Shown here piece after piece: positions 5,757 through 6,518 of a DNA stretch of 6,518 nt. Below the pieces are notes generated by a model that was not told the DNA's origin, made no database searches, and worked only from the letters and a program-made list of their open reading frames with translations. Every line of letters starts with the position of its first letter. Position 1 is the stretch's first letter. Source of the stretch: Planctomycetota bacterium (GTDB taxonomy: Bacteria; Planctomycetota; UBA1135; UBA2386). The translations under genes were made by a program, and so were the position numbers. Location: the NCBI GenBank assembly GCA_020425885.1, contig JAGQRA010000984.1:1-6518 (forward strand). The letters run 5' to 3'.

Positions 5757-5783
5757 CGGACAAGAATCGAACCTGCGACCCAG
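5757..5783 (-). repeat. tRNA T-arm-like fragment (isolated)
   Basis: The minus strand reads GTCGCAGGTTCGATTCTTGT followed by CCGGAAT. This is the form of a tRNA variable-loop end, T arm (GCAGG-TTCGATT-CTTGT, two G-T pairs) and 3' acceptor strand. No matching 5' acceptor strand or D arm is visible, and no CCA follows, so it is not a complete tRNA. It may be a remnant or attachment-site scar of a tRNA 3' end. It points opposite to the tRNA-Asp gene and differs from it, so it is not that gene's duplicate. Confidence 0.35.
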
Positions 5784-5789
5784 GCATTG

Positions 5790-5809
5790 CCTCGCGAGAC
5801 GAAGCGAGG
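5790..5809. repeat. Stem-loop next to tRNA-like fragment
   Basis: CCTCGC (5790–5795) and GCGAGG (5804–5809) pair around an 8-nt loop, about 20 bases beyond the LuxR-type gene's stop on its downstream side. It could be the anticodon-arm side of the degenerate tRNA-like fragment or a weak terminator of the minus-strand gene. No T run follows. Confidence 0.3.
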
Positions 5810-5830
5810 AGGCGACCAGCCCTCGATGGG

Positions 5831-6400
5831 TCAGACACTCCGTGGCGCCAGCAGGTCCTCGAGGAAGAACGCGGCCAGATCGTGTCGGCCGGCTACCCCC
5901 GCCTTCCGGTAGACCGCGGCCGCCTGCTGGCGGGCGGTCGCTTCGCTGACGGCACGGGTCGATGCCACCTCCTTGTGGCTGAGACCCTTTAACAGGAGGA
6001 GCGCCACCTCTCTCTCTGCGGTGGTCAGCCCCCAACGCCCGAACTGCTTGTCGATGAGCTCGCCCAGTCCGGCGAGAAGGTCCCTTGCCTCGGCACGCCA
6101 GCGTTCACTCTCGGCACGCGAACATTCTAACTCCTGCACAAGCAATGCCGCTTCGGCTTGCGCGTCGAGTCCGATTCGGCGTAGCTCGAACAATCGTCGC
6201 AGCAGAACGGCCAAACCTGCCCCTCCCGCGAGCACGATGAGGCCCTCCACCAGAGCGTGGACCAGCGAAGTTCCTTCGCGCAGATCCCCGACCAGGTCGA
6301 CCGCGGCGAGGCCCGCAACCGCTCCGAGGACTGCCGCGATGAACAGGATGCGGCGCCTTTCGGATCCTACATCCGTGGGATCGGATCGACGTAAGGTCAT
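5831..6400 (-). CDS. Membrane-anchored LuxR-type (helix-turn-helix) regulator
   Basis: This 189-aa protein begins with a short basic N-terminus. Two hydrophobic segments follow (about 18–38 and 46–67), then a charged helical linker likely to form a coiled coil (about 72–117). A C-terminal LuxR-type DNA-binding domain (about 123–185) begins FGRWGLTTAEREVALLLLKGLSHKEVA and ends with an AFFLEDLL helix. The pattern LT-x-AE-x-EV...GLS-x-KE-x-A is the usual HTH_LuxR signature. No receiver or ligand domain is present, so the signal is probably sensed in the membrane or through oligomer state. I recall similar short membrane-linked regulators as a widespread uncharacterised family; the target genes are unknown. 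Two adjacent palindromes lie upstream. A GGCGAG near the ATG may serve as ribosome site. Confidence 0.82.
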   Translation of the reverse strand: MTLRRSDPTDVGSERRRILFIAAVLGAVAGLAAVDLVGDLREGTSLVHALVEGLIVLAGGAGLAVLLRRLFELRRIGLDAQAEAALLVQELECSRAESERWRAEARDLLAGLGELIDKQFGRWGLTTAEREVALLLLKGLSHKEVASTRAVSEATARQQAAAVYRKAGVAGRHDLAAFFLEDLLAPRSV

Positions 6401-6450
6401 GTCTCGCCGACGGTATCACGGATGCCGGATCGAATCTCGGGCACCGGGGA

Positions 6451-6479
6451 GCGATGTCCTGGAACAACCTGGACATCGC
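6451..6479. promoter_or_regulatory. Palindrome upstream of the LuxR-type gene
   Basis: GCGATGTCC (6451–6459) and GGACATCGC (6471–6479) form a perfect 9-bp inverted repeat. Two more pairs inside (GG 6461–6462 with CC 6468–6469) follow a T-T mismatch, around the loop AACAA. It lies 51–79 bases before the start codon and no T run follows on either strand, so an operator is more likely than a terminator. Confidence 0.5.
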
Positions 6480-6480
6480 G

Positions 6481-6497
6481 CGTGACGCACGGTCACG
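6481..6497. promoter_or_regulatory. Second palindrome upstream of the LuxR-type gene
   Basis: CGTGAC (6481–6486) and GTCACG (6492–6497) form a perfect inverted repeat around the 5-base spacer GCACG, directly next to the larger palindrome. It has the size of a typical binding site for a dimeric regulator. Confidence 0.45.
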
Positions 6498-6518
6498 GCA
6501 TGTCCCCACCGGAGACAA

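Noticed and set aside
5757..5783. The T-arm-like fragment as the right attachment site of an element in tRNA-Asp
   Set aside because: It lies on the opposite strand and its sequence differs from the tRNA-Asp 3' end.
4744..5838. 364-residue minus-strand open frame
   Set aside because: Antisense to fdxA and the nucleotidyltransferase gene, with Arg/Ser/Pro-rich shadow composition; its GSQVRFLSG part is just a read through the tRNA-like T arm.

Overview
The window is GC-rich, densely coded bacterial DNA. A norR–ric–fdxA nitric-oxide response cluster with a sigma-54 promoter and a membrane-tethered LuxR-type regulator suggest a Gram-negative bacterium, most likely a proteobacterium or a 'deltaproteobacterial'/Myxococcota-like lineage. 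This placement is inferred from gene content only.

Left part (1–1520): the 3' part of a tRNA-Asp(GTC) gene with encoded CCA is followed at once by a strong intrinsic terminator. A roughly 370-base non-coding stretch with a perfect 12-bp tandem duplication comes next. Then there is a phage-type DNA N6-adenine methyltransferase that carries an N-terminal Cys/His cluster resembling a B-box zinc finger. Downstream lies a gene-poor stretch with a second 12-bp tandem duplication and a start-less reading frame that looks like the C-terminal tail of a mobile-element protein. Together these look like accessory DNA beside a tRNA gene, but I see no integrase and no second copy of the tRNA end.

Centre (1521–5687): a small formiminotransferase-cyclodeaminase-like protein (+) converges on norR (-). 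Divergent from norR is a tight operon: ric (di-iron repair of iron centres protein, YtfE/ScdA type) and fdxA (7Fe ferredoxin), which overlap by four bases. Farther on the same strand is a GAF-like sensor/nucleotidyltransferase fusion. The norR–ric intergenic region holds a near-consensus sigma-54 promoter (GG-N10-GC) and three evenly oriented dyads of the form GTYRTC-N5-GAYAWC. These are the expected enhancer sites for NorR, and the first overlaps the norR start codon. The simplest model is that NO binds the NorR GAF iron, NorR activates sigma-54 transcription of ric-fdxA, and the products repair or protect iron-sulfur and di-iron centres, with the ferredoxin as a plausible electron donor. Whether the nucleotidyltransferase fusion belongs to the regulon is open.

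Right part (5688–6518): a short non-coding stretch with stem-loops and a minus-strand tRNA T-arm-like fragment is followed by a minus-strand membrane-anchored LuxR-type regulator. Two adjacent perfect palindromes lie just upstream of it.
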